A DNA stretch of 35,240 nucleotides from an uncultured Clostridia bacterium (GTDB lineage: Bacteria > Bacillota > Clostridia > Oscillospirales > Oscillospiraceae), in contig CAMVJF010000002.1 of NCBI GenBank assembly GCA_947167725.1, forward strand, positions 1-35,240, read 5' to 3'. Below the pieces are notes generated by a model. The model had not been told where the DNA came from. It worked only from the letters and a program-made list of their open reading frames with translations, and did no database searches. The translations under genes were made by a program, and so were the position numbers. This document shows positions 1 to 6,069 of this stretch, piece by piece (position 1 is the stretch's first letter; each line of letters starts with the position of its first letter).

Positions 1-395
1 TAATTTTGATAACCAGGATAATAAGCAACTACTGAATGAACACCAGCATCAAAATCACTTAAAGATAAATTCAATAAAGCAGTAGCGTTTTCTAAAGTGA
101 TGTTATAAGCAATACTATCAATATAAACAGTCACATTGCCTTTTGCTTCCTCTGGAGTAATATTAACCTGAATAATAACACGATCATCAACAATACCAGT
201 AGTTAAATTAAGAGTAGTATTATATAACTTCCAATCAGCGATTAAAACTGCACCTTTATACACAAGATTACTATACCTAGAAGTATCAGTAATATTAGAA
301 GTTAAAACATTACTTCCCTGAACAACAACTAACTCATAGGCTTCATAATGACCACCAGTGTAATTAGCAACATAACCCACCTTAGGATTTAAAAT
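1..395 (-). CDS. Fragment of archaeal adhesin-like protein (foreign to the phage)
   Basis: The minus strand is open from about 398 to the left edge, with no start or stop inside. The peptide is rich in Asn, Thr, Val and Tyr and contains GNVTVYIDSIAYNITLENAT followed by HSVVAYYPGYQN. This pattern of Ig-like repeats is typical of the large adhesin-like surface proteins of Methanobrevibacter and Methanosphaera. Codon use is strongly AT-ending (ATT, AAT, GTT, ACT), unlike every other gene here, which are GC-rich. It would be a cell-surface protein of a methanogen. It has no functional link to the phage genes and ends abruptly at the HNH stop codon, so it is most likely a mis-joined piece. Family call is recognition of the repeat; species is inference. 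Confidence 0.75.
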   Translation of the reverse strand, partial: MLNPKVGYVANYTGGHYEAYELVVVQGSNVLTSNITDTSRYSNLVYKGAVLIADWKLYNTTLNLTTGIVDDRVIIQVNITPEEAKGNVTVYIDSIAYNITLENATALLNLSLSDFDAGVHSVVAYYPGYQN

Positions 396-402
396 ATGTC
401 AG
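396..402. other. Composition breakpoint, probable chimeric join
   Basis: Left of this point the DNA is AT-rich and archaeal in style. Right of it the DNA is GC-rich phage sequence. The HNH stop codon (TGA, 399-401) reads directly and in frame into the archaeal reading frame, leaving only a few ambiguous bases where the two sources could overlap. No insertion sequence, att-like core or target duplication is visible at the join. Confidence 0.7.
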
Positions 403-713
403 GAAAGCGAATCTTTCCCGCGCCCCGACCCGGGGGGGATCGTCCGCCGGCGGAGCGCATCGCCCGCCGCGGTAAGCCGACCGCTCGCGCGATCGTGCAT
501 CGCGTTGTGGCTGGCCTGGCTGAGCGCGATGAGATTCCACCGCTCGTAAGCGTACTCCGGGTAGTCCTCGACGGGCCAGATGTGGTGCACATGGCTGGCC
601 GCCTCGCGCCGCCCGAAGCGCTTCGCGTACTCACAGCGGTACTCGCTCTCGCGCAGGACGCGCGCCCGCAGCCGCTGCCAGCGCCGGTTGCGCTCGGAGT
701 AATCGAAGCCCAT
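399..713 (-). CDS. HNH endonuclease (variant lacking zinc cysteines)
   Basis: A 104-residue HNH nuclease of the kind usually encoded beside phage terminase genes, where it assists DNA packaging. The core is VHHIWPVEDYPEYAYERWNL followed by HNAMHDR, giving the catalytic His pair, Asn and His. Most relatives carry two CxxC pairs that hold a structural zinc. Here the first pair reads CEYA and the second is replaced by SQAS, so only one Cys remains. An ATG at 713 is taken as start; a TTG at 722 is possible. Neither has a good ribosome binding site, and a terminator hairpin lies just upstream. The gene ends exactly at the chimeric join, and in the circular phage it should lead into the packaging genes at the right end. 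Confidence 0.8.
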   Translation of the reverse strand: MGFDYSERNRRWQRLRARVLRESEYRCEYAKRFGRREAASHVHHIWPVEDYPEYAYERWNLIALSQASHNAMHDRASGRLTAAGDALRRRTIPPGSGRGKDSLS

Positions 714-720
714 AAACGAC

Positions 721-770
721 AAAAAGCCAGAGCCGGGATCAGTCCTGGGACTGAACCGGGCTCTGGCTTA
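721..770 (-). terminator. Rho-independent terminator before HNH gene
   Basis: On the minus strand the 10-base arm AGCCAGAGCC (759-768) pairs with GGCTCTGGCT (725-734), with extra pairing inside the loop, and is followed by a T run (721-725 read as TTTTT). It sits between the KTR-type gene and the HNH gene. The flanking 13-mer agctctggcctct at 774-786 recurs at 33164-33176 beside a similar terminator. Confidence 0.75.
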
Positions 771-951
771 GGAAGCTCTGGCCTCTCGCGATATCGATGA
801 GCAGCTCGCGCCGACACTTGCGGCACCAGACAGGGAGCCGCTCGGCCTCGGTGCCTGGCGCGATCCGCACGAGCTTGCCGCCGCAGAACGGGCAGCAGGC
901 GAAACCGCCTTTTCTTGGCAATATTCTAACACGATTCTCCGGAGTTTGCAA
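739..951 (-). CDS. Small Cys-rich KTR-type zinc-ribbon protein
   Basis: A 70-residue protein with CCPFCGGKLVRI and PVWCRKCRRELLIDI, the two CxxC pairs of a zinc ribbon. It resembles the cysteine-rich KTR proteins found in Firmicute mobile elements, whose role is unknown; a small DNA- or RNA-binding regulator is an inference. The only workable start is TTG at 951, preceded by a G-rich stretch about 9 bases upstream, so the start is uncertain. Its last codons run into the terminator at 721-770. The 957-1012 stretch upstream is unusually AT-rich for this genome and could hold a promoter, but I could not fix clear -35 and -10 boxes. Confidence 0.6.
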   Translation of the reverse strand: MQTPENRVRILPRKGGFACCPFCGGKLVRIAPGTEAERLPVWCRKCRRELLIDIARGQSFLSQSPVQSQD

Positions 952-1012
952 GACATCAGCCCCCTGTTCCTGAAAATAATATAGTTATCGAGACGCGAAA
1001 ATTTATAAAAGG

Positions 1013-1765
1013 TCAGCGCCTGCGTTTGGCTCTGGGCCGTCCCTTGGGATGGAGGCCGCGGATCTCGACGTACTTGAGGTACTGTCCGATGCCGAACTCG
1101 TTGCGCTCGTGCCAGTCCTCGCAGAGCAGGACGCCTTTGGGCGGCTGCAGCGTGGTGTCGTCCGGGACCGGGAAGGTCTCGACCTCGGGTTTGGCTGCGT
1201 TGCGGGTGTTGTGCCAGGCGTGGGCGCCGGCGCGGTCGAGCGGTTCCTTGACCATGTAGGCGGCGAGCTGGGCGTAGCTGTTGTCCTTATCGATCCGGAT
1301 CGGCTCAATGTCGACGCGCCCGTAGGGCCAGCAGCGCTGCAGCGTGTCGTAGTCGCTGCCGGATCTGGCCTGGATGCAGGCGTGCACGTGCCAGCGCCGG
1401 TCGGTCAGGAAGTCGTCGTCCTCGTGCTTGTGTTCGGCGCGCCAGAAGATGACGGGCGCGTTCTTGCCGTAGGCACGGACGATCCGCCGCCGGAAGGCCT
1501 TGACGCAGGCCTCGACGCCCTTCTCGTCCTTCGGGAGATCCTCGTCCCGAAAGGTGAACGTGCACCAGTGATCCCGCGGGAGGATGTTGGCGGCGAGCTC
1601 GAGCTCCAGCTTGTCGCGCAGGTACTTGGCGTTCATGCGCTTCTGCGCCTCGCTGGAGAGCCGCCGCTTGGCGCTGCGGGCCCTGGGCTCGTCGTAGCGC
1701 GAGCCCCGCGGATAGAGCGCGACCTTGACCAGCGGCCCGGCCGCGATGATCTTTTTGGTTTTCAT
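1013..1765 (-). CDS. HUH rolling-circle replication-type endonuclease (Rep)
   Basis: A 250-residue protein with the three HUH-endonuclease signatures in order: a beta-strand motif (CTFTF, about residue 88), the metal-binding HVHA (about 146) and a Tyr motif, YAQLAAYMVKEP (about 181). Such proteins nick one strand at an origin or transfer site and stay bound through the Tyr. It resembles the replication-associated protein class of small phages and plasmids. In a tailed phage with its own DnaB and initiator its job is unclear: a second replication mode or plasmid-like maintenance are possibilities. ATG 1765 has a GGAGGG site upstream, but that site is buried in a hairpin (1769-1805). Its C-terminus is very basic (RPRAKRRR). 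Confidence 0.75.
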   Translation of the reverse strand: MKTKKIIAAGPLVKVALYPRGSRYDEPRARSAKRRLSSEAQKRMNAKYLRDKLELELAANILPRDHWCTFTFRDEDLPKDEKGVEACVKAFRRRIVRAYGKNAPVIFWRAEHKHEDDDFLTDRRWHVHACIQARSGSDYDTLQRCWPYGRVDIEPIRIDKDNSYAQLAAYMVKEPLDRAGAHAWHNTRNAAKPEVETFPVPDDTTLQPPKGVLLCEDWHERNEFGIGQYLKYVEIRGLHPKGRPRAKRRR

Positions 1766-1768
1766 GGG

Positions 1769-1805
1769 CAGAGCCCTCCGAGGATTCCGGCCTCGCAGGG
1801 CTCTG
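1769..1805 (-). repeat. Hairpin covering the Rep ribosome binding site
   Basis: Arms CAGAGCCCT (1769-1777) and AGGGCTCTG (1797-1805) are perfectly complementary. Inside them CGAGG and CCTCG pair around a 7-base loop, with one mismatched pair between the two helices. The 3' arm on the transcript contains the GGAGGG ribosome binding site, four bases before the Rep start codon. There is no T run, so translational control is likelier than termination. HUH nucleases also often nick at hairpins, so a nick site is the alternative. Confidence 0.6.
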
Positions 1806-1808
1806 ATC

Positions 1809-1967
1809 TCATTTCGTTTTGTCGTCGGGCCTCACCGCGCATCGGCAGCGGTTGGGCCAGTTGAGGCAGCGCTCGGGGCACTCGTCGCGCATCCAGCAGT
1901 CGGCGCAGCAGAGCGCCTTGCCGACGGCGCGGCAGAGGTAGATCCGGCAGATCCGTGTCTGCTTCAT
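1809..1967 (-). CDS. Small Cys-rich phage protein
   Basis: A 52-residue protein with nine cysteines, arranged as RICRIYLC, CCADCW, CPERC and NRCRC, suggesting one or two zinc sites. Function is unknown; similar short proteins are common in early operons of clostridial phages. The start ATG at 1967 overlaps the stop of the upstream gene (TGATG), indicating translational coupling. It ends just before the Rep-associated hairpin. Confidence 0.6.
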   Translation of the reverse strand: MKQTRICRIYLCRAVGKALCCADCWMRDECPERCLNWPNRCRCAVRPDDKTK

Positions 1968-2167
1968 CAGAATTTGAATCCCTCGCGGATCGTCCCTCCG
2001 GGGAAACTCGCCTCGGCGCGGTACCAGCGGTGCGCCTCGTTGACGTAGGTGATCCGGCCGCTGACGCGCACGGTGAGGCCGAGGATGTACTCGGTCTTGT
2101 CGGTGTTGTGGGTGAACGCGGTCGGCGTCCAGTCGTACGGCTTGCCGACCTCGGGGACGTCTTTCAT
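1967..2167 (-). CDS. Hypothetical small phage protein (66 aa)
   Basis: A 66-residue protein with no motif I recognise. It reads as a small beta-rich domain (LGLTVRVSGRITYVNEAHRW). The start at 2167 overlaps the upstream stop in an ATGA junction, and its own stop overlaps the next start, so it is one link in a chain of tightly coupled genes from parA (5594) down to 1809. No signal peptide or membrane segment. Function unknown. Confidence 0.55.
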   Translation of the reverse strand: MKDVPEVGKPYDWTPTAFTHNTDKTEYILGLTVRVSGRITYVNEAHRWYRAEASFPGGTIREGFKF

Positions 2168-2493
2168 TTTGGACCCGCCCCCTCCGATTTGTCAAGGCAA
2201 GAATCCTTGACATTCTCGCCGATCAGCGCGTACATCTCGCTGCGGAGAGCGGCAACACGGTTGTCGATGTAGGACTTCAGCCGTTCGTTTCGGCTCTGCT
2301 TAAACCATTTCGTTTTGAACCATCGCAGGCTCTTTTCCCAGTCCTCCCGGCTGTAATCAGCCGATAGCCACCATTCCTCGTCGTGAAGAAGTTTCGCCAG
2401 GTCTGACATTAGATCCGCTATTTCCGGGTCTGCTTCCCTGCCAGCCATGTCCTCGACCTTGATGTAAAAATAATCGAAGTATCCTCCGCTCAT
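2164..2493 (-). CDS. Conserved phage hypothetical protein (109 aa)
   Basis: A 109-residue acidic, helix-rich protein beginning MSGGYFDYFYIKVEDMAG and containing LAKLLHDEEWWLSADYS. I recognise this N-terminal pattern from many Firmicute phage and mobile-element proteins of unknown function. It is joined to its upstream neighbour by an ATGA overlap. No enzyme motif, membrane segment or signal peptide. Role unknown. Confidence 0.6.
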   Translation of the reverse strand: MSGGYFDYFYIKVEDMAGREADPEIADLMSDLAKLLHDEEWWLSADYSREDWEKSLRWFKTKWFKQSRNERLKSYIDNRVAALRSEMYALIGENVKDSCLDKSEGAGPK

Positions 2494-2870
2494 GTTCCTC
2501 TCTCCTCCTGTTTCACGCGGATGCGCCGCAGCTCGTCCATGTAGGCCGCGCCGTAGGCCCGGTCGAACTCGACGAAGTTCTCCTCCCCGACGATCTTCCG
2601 GATCAGGGCGTCGCGCTTACCCTTGGCGTAGTCGATGTGCTTATCGCCGTTCTGCTCGGCGTCGTCGACGTAGAGCCCGGCGAGCTCCTCCATGGCCTCG
2701 TGGTAGGCCGCCGAGAACGCTGCCGCCCGTCCCGGCCCCATGCCGAGGGCCTCGTGCGCGGCGATCAGCGCGGCGTCGAAGCCCAGCATGATCCGGGCCT
2801 GGGTCTGCTCGGCCACAAGCTTCCGGGCGATCCTCTCGGCGAGGATCAGGGTCTGATTCTTCCGGCTCAT
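2490..2870 (-). CDS. Conserved phage hypothetical protein (126 aa)
   Basis: A 126-residue, mostly helical, soluble protein. The N-terminal half has IARKLVAEQTQARIMLGFD and the C-terminus is strongly charged (DELRRIRVKQEERGT). Similar proteins occur in replication blocks of clostridial phages, but the function is not known. The start ATG at 2870 overlaps the stop of the 48-residue gene upstream; its GGGGAGG site lies inside that gene. Confidence 0.6.
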   Translation of the reverse strand: MSRKNQTLILAERIARKLVAEQTQARIMLGFDAALIAAHEALGMGPGRAAAFSAAYHEAMEELAGLYVDDAEQNGDKHIDYAKGKRDALIRKIVGEENFVEFDRAYGAAYMDELRRIRVKQEERGT

Positions 2871-3013
2871 TTCTTTCCTCCCCGTGGGGTGATCGTGCAG
2901 GCGGTGAGGCGCTTGGAAAGCGCTTCGGCGATCTGGAGATCCTGCTCGTCGGCGATCAGCCGCAGCGAGGCGGCGAAGCTGTCGACGACGGCGAGGATCA
3001 TATCGATTTTCAT
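2867..3013 (-). CDS. Very small coupled gene (48 aa)
   Basis: A 48-codon frame starting MKIDMILAVVDSFAASLRLI and ending PRGGKK. Both ends are ATGA overlaps: its start with the parB stop at 3010-3012 and its stop with the next start at 2870. This fits the coupling pattern of the whole block and argues that it is real despite its size. It is a predicted amphipathic helical peptide with one Cys. Function unknown. Confidence 0.6.
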   Translation of the reverse strand: MKIDMILAVVDSFAASLRLIADEQDLQIAEALSKRLTACTITPRGGKK

Positions 3014-4575
3014 GTCTCGCCCTCCGTATCCGGCAGCGGCCACCAGCCGACGACCAGCATGCCCTTCATGATCGGCCGCCCGGTGAAGTACCAGGTCTGC
3101 CCATCCCAGTCAAAGCGGAACTCCTTCGGCGGTTCGTCCTCCGGGTCGAGGTTCCCCTTCATCCGGCAGAAGTACCGGCCCGGCCTGGGCGGCGTGCCGG
3201 TGAGCCAGCGCGGCTCCGGCGCGCCGTCGTCCTGCGTCGCAGCAGCCCCTTCCCCCGCGGGCCGCACAGCCTCCGTCCGCCCGAGCAGGTAGTCGGTGGA
3301 GCAGCCGAGCAGGTCGGCCAGGTCGATCAGGCAATCGTCGAGAAACTCGATCGCGTAGTGCTGCACGTCCTTCTCCTCGCCGGAGACGAAGCGCAGGATC
3401 TGCTGCACGTCCCCATCGCTCTCCCAGAGCTGGTCCAGCACGCCCTCCAGGTTCCGCCCGTTCTCCTCTGCCGCCCGGCCGATCCGGGCCCAGATCGCGG
3501 CGCTCTCCTCGTCGTGCTCCTTGCGGGCGCGCTCGGCCGCGGCCTGCCGCATTTCAAGATCCGTCTGCCGCTGCCGTTTGAGGCGGTCGGTCTCGGTGAT
3601 CGCCTGGGCGCGCTCGGCCTCGCACTTGATGCAGGCCCACTCGCACGTCCCGATCTCCTGGCAGCCGATGCAGCAGCGTCCCCGGTAGCAGTTCTCCCGG
3701 ACGCCCTCGAAGTGCGTGAGCTTCTGCGCGTAGTCGAAGCGGCTCTCCGCGTAGGTGCAGGGGCAGCCGACGCTGGACTTTTTGCACTTGATGGTGCAGA
3801 GCTTGCGGTGCAGGTCCCCGAGTTTCTCAACGTACTCGGCCGTGAGCGCCTCGGGCTTGTAGCCGAGGTGCAGGTGGTTGACCCAGATATTCTTTTGCAG
3901 CGCCTTGTCCAGCCGGGAGAAGGCATAGGCGACGCTCTCGTTGATCTTGCCCTGGTCGAAGGCGGAGAGGATGTACTCGTGGCAGCGGTGCCCGATGGCG
4001 TCCAGCCGCCCGATCTTGCTCTTGGTGAGGTTCACGGCCTCGGCCACGTGGTCGCGCATCCGGCCGGTAAACTGCACGCCCTGGGCCTGCAGCTCATAGA
4101 GCGCCTTGCGCGTCTCCTCGATCTCCCGGCGCTTCTCGGCGTCGCTGCGCTCGCGCGTGCAGGAGTTGGCGTAGATGAGCCGCAGCCGCCGCATGGCGTC
4201 GCTCGCCTCGCCGTACTCCACGATACAGGGCACTCCGCTGTCGAACATCGGGTTCCCGCCGTCGCGGATCAGCAGGCAGGCGGCCCGCCTCCGGTGGCCG
4301 GAGACGACGGTGTAGCGCTCGCCGTTCGGCCGGACCCGGATGGGATCCAGCAGGCCCACGGTCTCGATGTTCCCGGCGAGCTCGTCGAGCCCGTCGAGCG
4401 AGTAGAAGTTCTCCGGGTCCGGGTCGATCGCCTCCAGCGGCAGCCGGACGATCTGCTCCTCCCCGGTGTTTAAATCGGGCACGCCCTTCAGCGCTGCCGC
4501 AAGGTCAAAGCCCCCGCCGCTCACGGGGCCGAGCTCCTGCACCTTGCGCATCTGTTTTTCCTGTCGTTCCGTCAT
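3010..4575 (-). CDS. parB: ParB-like partition protein with zinc and C-terminal domains
   Basis: A 521-residue protein. Residues 41-130 are a ParB N-terminal domain, with LEAIDPDPENF and the nucleotide-binding box VVSGHRRR (90-97). A helical DNA-binding region follows (about 165-235). Residues 260-318 hold about a dozen cysteines (CTIKCKKSSVGCPC, CCIGCQEIGTCEWACIKC), then a charged coiled coil (320-360). A short XRE-like stretch (LADLLGCSTDYLLGR, 419-433) and a Trp-rich domain (about 454-515) close the protein. This is far larger than classical ParB. It probably binds a centromere-like site and works with ParA, encoded immediately upstream with an ATGA overlap; it could alternatively be a regulator. 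No parS site was identified. Confidence 0.75.
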   Translation of the reverse strand: MTERQEKQMRKVQELGPVSGGGFDLAAALKGVPDLNTGEEQIVRLPLEAIDPDPENFYSLDGLDELAGNIETVGLLDPIRVRPNGERYTVVSGHRRRAACLLIRDGGNPMFDSGVPCIVEYGEASDAMRRLRLIYANSCTRERSDAEKRREIEETRKALYELQAQGVQFTGRMRDHVAEAVNLTKSKIGRLDAIGHRCHEYILSAFDQGKINESVAYAFSRLDKALQKNIWVNHLHLGYKPEALTAEYVEKLGDLHRKLCTIKCKKSSVGCPCTYAESRFDYAQKLTHFEGVRENCYRGRCCIGCQEIGTCEWACIKCEAERAQAITETDRLKRQRQTDLEMRQAAAERARKEHDEESAAIWARIGRAAEENGRNLEGVLDQLWESDGDVQQILRFVSGEEKDVQHYAIEFLDDCLIDLADLLGCSTDYLLGRTEAVRPAGEGAAATQDDGAPEPRWLTGTPPRPGRYFCRMKGNLDPEDEPPKEFRFDWDGQTWYFTGRPIMKGMLVVGWWPLPDTEGET

Positions 4576-5594
4576 GCCTGCTCGCCCCCTTCCCTGTCAT
4601 TGCGAGGCAGCGCGCACACTGCCGTGGCAATCCGTTCTCCCTTCCGCGGCCGTCCAGGCCGTCTCTTGCCCGTCTCCACGTCATGGCCCCGCAGCGGCTT
4701 CCCCGCCGCAGCGTCCTCCCCGCTGTCATTGCGAGCCAGCCCGCAGGCTGGTGTGGCAATCCGTTCTCTCCGCTCCTGTCCCACGATCCAGCTCGCGAGC
4801 GCCCGGTAGTCCCGGCAGGGCGCCGAGCGCGGGGAGCAGACGATCAGCGGCTGCTGGTGGTAGGTCATGTCGTCCACCCGGTCGGAGCGCCGGATCCGCG
4901 GCAGCACCTTGAGGCCCGCCGATCGCAGCGCGCTCTCGGCCCGCTGGATGGTCTCGGACCGGTACCACATGACCGGCAGCACGCCCAGCAGCTGCAGCTT
5001 TGGGTTGAGGCGCCGCATGTTGGCGATCTGCCGCATCAGGTTGGTCATGCCTTCGAGCGCGAAGGCGTCGAGCTTGACCGGGATCAGCACCGCGTCGGCC
5101 GCGATCAGGGCAGCCGAGCTCGCCGCGTTGAAGGCCGGCGGGCAGTCGATCAGGCAGTAATCGAAGGGCTCGCCGTAGATCACCGTCGCGAGCTTCTCGT
5201 TCCTCTCGTCCCCCTTGACGGCAGCGGCGATCTTCTCGCGCTGCTCCAGCGCCTTGCGCAGCTCGCGCAGACAGGTCACGTCGGCCCGCCCGTCCCCGGC
5301 CTTGCTGAGGTCCAGGTCCATCAGGTCAGGGCTGCCGGCGATCAGGCTCACGCCGGGCACGTTGGTGGTCTGCAGCGCCAGCGGCTTCTCGTCGCTGAGC
5401 TCCCGCCGCAGCATGGCGGCGACGCCGACGCGCTCCCGGTCCCCGCCGAGGAAGCTCGTGGCGTTGCCCTGGCTGTCCGCGTCGATCACGAGGACGCGCT
5501 TTCCGAACTCACGCGCGAGGATGGCCGCGAGATTGACGGCGGTCGTCGTCTTGGCGACGCCGCCCTTCTGGTTGCAGATGCAAATGGTTTTCAT
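4572..5594 (-). CDS. parA: ParA partition ATPase with repeat-derived tail
   Basis: A 340-residue ParA/Soj ATPase. It has the deviant Walker A KGGVAKTT (10-17), Walker A' VLVIDADSQGN (34-44) and Walker B YCLIDCPPA (146-154). It would bind DNA non-specifically and segregate an episome with ParB. The family's fold ends near residue 272. The last 68 residues are extra: two palindromic repeats (4595-4636 and 4724-4765) are read through, giving ERIATPACGLARND and ERIATAVCALPRND, separated by a basic AT-hook-like stretch, RRPGRPRKG. The start at MKTICICN is chosen because an upstream in-frame extension is repeat sequence. A ribosome binding site is weak (AGAGAGAAAG). Confidence 0.85.
   Translation of the reverse strand: MKTICICNQKGGVAKTTTAVNLAAILAREFGKRVLVIDADSQGNATSFLGGDRERVGVAAMLRRELSDEKPLALQTTNVPGVSLIAGSPDLMDLDLSKAGDGRADVTCLRELRKALEQREKIAAAVKGDERNEKLATVIYGEPFDYCLIDCPPAFNAASSAALIAADAVLIPVKLDAFALEGMTNLMRQIANMRRLNPKLQLLGVLPVMWYRSETIQRAESALRSAGLKVLPRIRRSDRVDDMTYHQQPLIVCSPRSAPCRDYRALASWIVGQERRERIATPACGLARNDSGEDAAAGKPLRGHDVETGKRRPGRPRKGERIATAVCALPRNDREGGEQA
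4595..4636 (+). repeat. Palindromic element A, copy 1 (inside parA 3' end)
   Basis: Flanks TGTCATTGCGA and GTGGCAATCCGT enclose a 7-base stem (GGCAGCG and CACTGCC) around loop CGCA. The one imperfect pair becomes G-U in the minus-strand transcript. It is translated as part of the ParA C-terminus. Confidence 0.85.
4724..4765 (+). repeat. Palindromic element A, copy 2 (inside parA)
   Basis: Same flanks as copy 1. Stem GCCAGCC and GGCTGGT around loop CGCA. Translated within the ParA tail as RIATPACGLARND. Confidence 0.85.
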
Positions 5595-5621
5595 GTCTTT
5601 CTCTCTCTTTCTTTTCCGTTC

Positions 5622-5656
5622 TGTCATTGCGAGCCAGTGCTCACACTGGCGTGGGG
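5622..5656 (+). repeat. Palindromic element A, copy 3 (degenerate right flank)
   Basis: Left flank TGTCATTGCGA is intact. Stem GCCAGTG and CACTGGC pair perfectly around loop CTCA. The right flank starts GTGG and then diverges into a different tandem repeat (5660-5703). It lies in the gap upstream of parA. Confidence 0.75.
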
Positions 5657-5659
5657 TCT

Positions 5660-5703
5660 GCCCTTTAGGGTACAATCCGTTCCCCTTTAGGGTACAATCC
5701 GTT
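5660..5703. repeat. Tandem 22-bp repeat upstream of parA
   Basis: Two back-to-back 22-base copies differ only at the first base. Each contains the short palindrome CCCTTTAGGG and ends TACAATCCGTT. The shared end CAATCCGTT links it to the element A family. Its place just upstream of parA makes it a candidate operator or centromere site, but this is only positional evidence. Confidence 0.5.
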
Positions 5704-5706
5704 ATT

Positions 5707-5880
5707 TTACTCGACCTTGCGGGTCAGTTCCTCGAGCTCCTCCCGGCTCAGCGTGTCCGGGATATTGATCGGGCGGCAGCCGCGCAGGAAGATGAGCACG
5801 CGCCCCTCCTGCCGCACGACGCCGACCAGCGCGTGCCGGTCGACCGTGACGACGCCCTCGATCGTGATCGGGTCCTTCAT
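5707..5880 (-). CDS. Small phage protein (57 aa)
   Basis: A 57-codon frame beginning MKDPITIEGVVTVDRHALVG and ending EELEELTRKVE. It reads as a short beta-rich domain with one Cys and a charged helix at the end. The start at 5880 overlaps the stop of the upstream gene (ATGA). Function unknown; its position between the helicase block and parA suggests an early gene. Confidence 0.6.
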   Translation of the reverse strand: MKDPITIEGVVTVDRHALVGVVRQEGRVLIFLRGCRPINIPDTLSREELEELTRKVE

Positions 5881-6062
5881 GCCTCTGTTTCACCTCCGTT
5901 CCGTCTCTCGAGTTTTCGGCGTTTCTCCTCAGCCGGGAACCAGCCGCAGTGAACGCACTCCGGCGGGATCCCGCCGTATGCTGCCGGCAGACGGCAGACC
6001 ACGCCGTGCCGCCGAAACAGGCAGCCGTCCGCCTCCGGCGCTTTTTTGATAAACAAATCCAT
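5877..6062 (-). CDS. Small Cys/His phage protein (61 aa)
   Basis: A 61-residue protein with spaced Cys/His residues (CLFRRHGVVCRL, then PPECVHCGW), a likely small zinc site, and a charged C-terminus. Two adjacent ATGs occur (6065 and 6062); the AGGAG site touches the first, so the second is better placed. It follows the helicase gene by a few bases and overlaps the next gene through ATGA. I have seen the ECVxCGW ending in other Firmicute phage proteins of unknown role. Confidence 0.55.
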   Translation of the reverse strand: MDLFIKKAPEADGCLFRRHGVVCRLPAAYGGIPPECVHCGWFPAEEKRRKLERRNGGETEA

Positions 6063-6069
6063 CATCTCC

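Noticed and set aside
399..402. Genuine insertion of the phage into an archaeal adhesin gene
   Set aside because: The integrase uses a bacterial tRNA-Thr-type site that is elsewhere in the phage, and no att core or duplication is at the join; an assembly chimera is simpler.
2505..2525. parS-like half site GTTTCACG near the par genes
   Set aside because: Only one arm of the 16-base bacterial parS is present and it lies inside a coding region; chance match.
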